From Pseudonocardiales bacterium (GTDB lineage Bacteria > Actinomycetota > Actinomycetes > Mycobacteriales > Pseudonocardiaceae), in assembly GCA_013695005.1 (NCBI GenBank), contig JACDBJ010000194.1:1-5991 (forward strand): a DNA stretch of 5,991 nt, in the 5' to 3' direction. Below the pieces are notes generated by a model. It ran no database searches. It saw only the letters and a program-made list of their open reading frames with translations, and was not told the origin of the DNA. The position numbers and the translations under genes were made by a program. This document shows, piece after piece, positions 5,616 through 5,991 of this stretch; position 1 is the first letter of the stretch; each line of letters starts with the position of its first letter.

Positions 5616-5991
5616 CTACTCGGCGGCCGGCCAGCGGACCTCGACGCGTACCCCGCCCTCGGGCGCGGAACCGAGCGAGGCCGCCCCACCACGGCCCCGC
5701 ACCAGCGCGGCCACCAGGGCCAGACCCAACCCAGCGCCGCCGTCGGCTGCCGGCTCGAGCCGGGTGAAGCGGTCGAACACCCGCTCGCGGTCGCCCTCCG
5801 GAACACCGGGGCCGTCGTCATCGACCACCAGCCGAACGTCGCGCCCTGCGGGTAGCACCGACACCCTGACCACGGTCGACGCATGCCGGGCGGCGTTGTC
5901 GAGCAGGTTGTCCAGCACGAGGGCCACCTCGCGCGGGGCGGCGGCGATCGTCGCCGGCACCGGCGCGACCAGCCGCAACACCGGGCCTGCA
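5616..5991 (-). CDS. Sensor histidine kinase, C-terminal ATPase domain (5' end cut by window)
   Basis: The frame stays open to the right edge, so the sensor, dimerisation and phospho-acceptor histidine regions are outside the window. The visible 125 codons form a complete HATPase_c (GHKL) domain: N box DNLLDNAARHA, G1 box DDDGPGVPEG, F box VFDRFTRLEP and G2 box GGAGLGLALVAALV, then a final strand (GGVRVEVRWPA) before TAG at 5618-5616. These residues bind ATP-Mg for autophosphorylation. The domain looks intact and functional. The gene ends 74 bases before the antitoxin start, and its response regulator is not in the window, presumably being further upstream. The stimulus cannot be inferred. 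Confidence 0.93.
   Translation of the reverse strand, partial: AGPVLRLVAPVPATIAAAPREVALVLDNLLDNAARHASTVVRVSVLPAGRDVRLVVDDDGPGVPEGDRERVFDRFTRLEPAADGGAGLGLALVAALVRGRGGAASLGSAPEGGVRVEVRWPAAE

Overview
The base composition is very high in G+C, GTG is used freely as a start codon, and the core genes end most codons in G or C. This points to a high-GC actinobacterium. Two neighbours, a TypA/BipA GTPase and an LpqW-type lipoprotein, lie side by side as typA-lpqW do in mycobacteria, where a small mutT (mutT2) sits a little upstream beyond narGHJI. The inserted genes, the absence of narGHJI and the very high GC suggest a relative of the mycobacteria (Pseudonocardiales-like Actinomycetia) rather than Mycobacterium itself. 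That placement is an inference.

All confidently called genes are on the minus strand, so the window is read from right to left. At the right edge (5616-5991) is the C-terminal ATPase domain of a sensor histidine kinase, cut by the window end. A short gap (5542-5615) carries a -10-like hexamer and an imperfect palindrome. It is followed by a two-gene toxin-antitoxin module: a ribbon-helix-helix antitoxin (5290-5541) and a PemK/MazF-family endoribonuclease toxin (4968-5285). The toxin end overlaps the next gene (4100-4999), which fuses an SRPBCC-like domain to a Nudix hydrolase domain and may take the place of MutT2.

The stretch 3854-4099 separates this block from typA. It holds a 14/19 match to the DtxR/IdeR iron box, weak promoter-like hexamers, a possible hairpin just before typA, and on the plus strand what looks like a short frameshifted gene remnant. 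Then come typA (1925-3853), a SpoU/TrmH-family RNA 2'-O-methyltransferase (1079-1894) 30 bases downstream of it, and, after about 190 bases, the N-terminal part of the LpqW-like lipoprotein (1-884), cut by the left edge.

Functionally the window mixes ribosome-related genes (TypA, rRNA/tRNA methyltransferase), envelope biogenesis (LpqW family, linked to lipoarabinomannan control in mycobacteria), nucleotide-pool hydrolysis (Nudix), mRNA cleavage (MazF) and signalling (histidine kinase). The methyltransferase is visibly lower in G+C than typA and looks like an insertion into the typA-lpqW pair. The TA module looks like a second insertion, next to the Nudix gene. The points most worth following are the SRPBCC-Nudix fusion overlapping a mazF, the iron box before typA, and the acquired methyltransferase related to thiostrepton-resistance enzymes.
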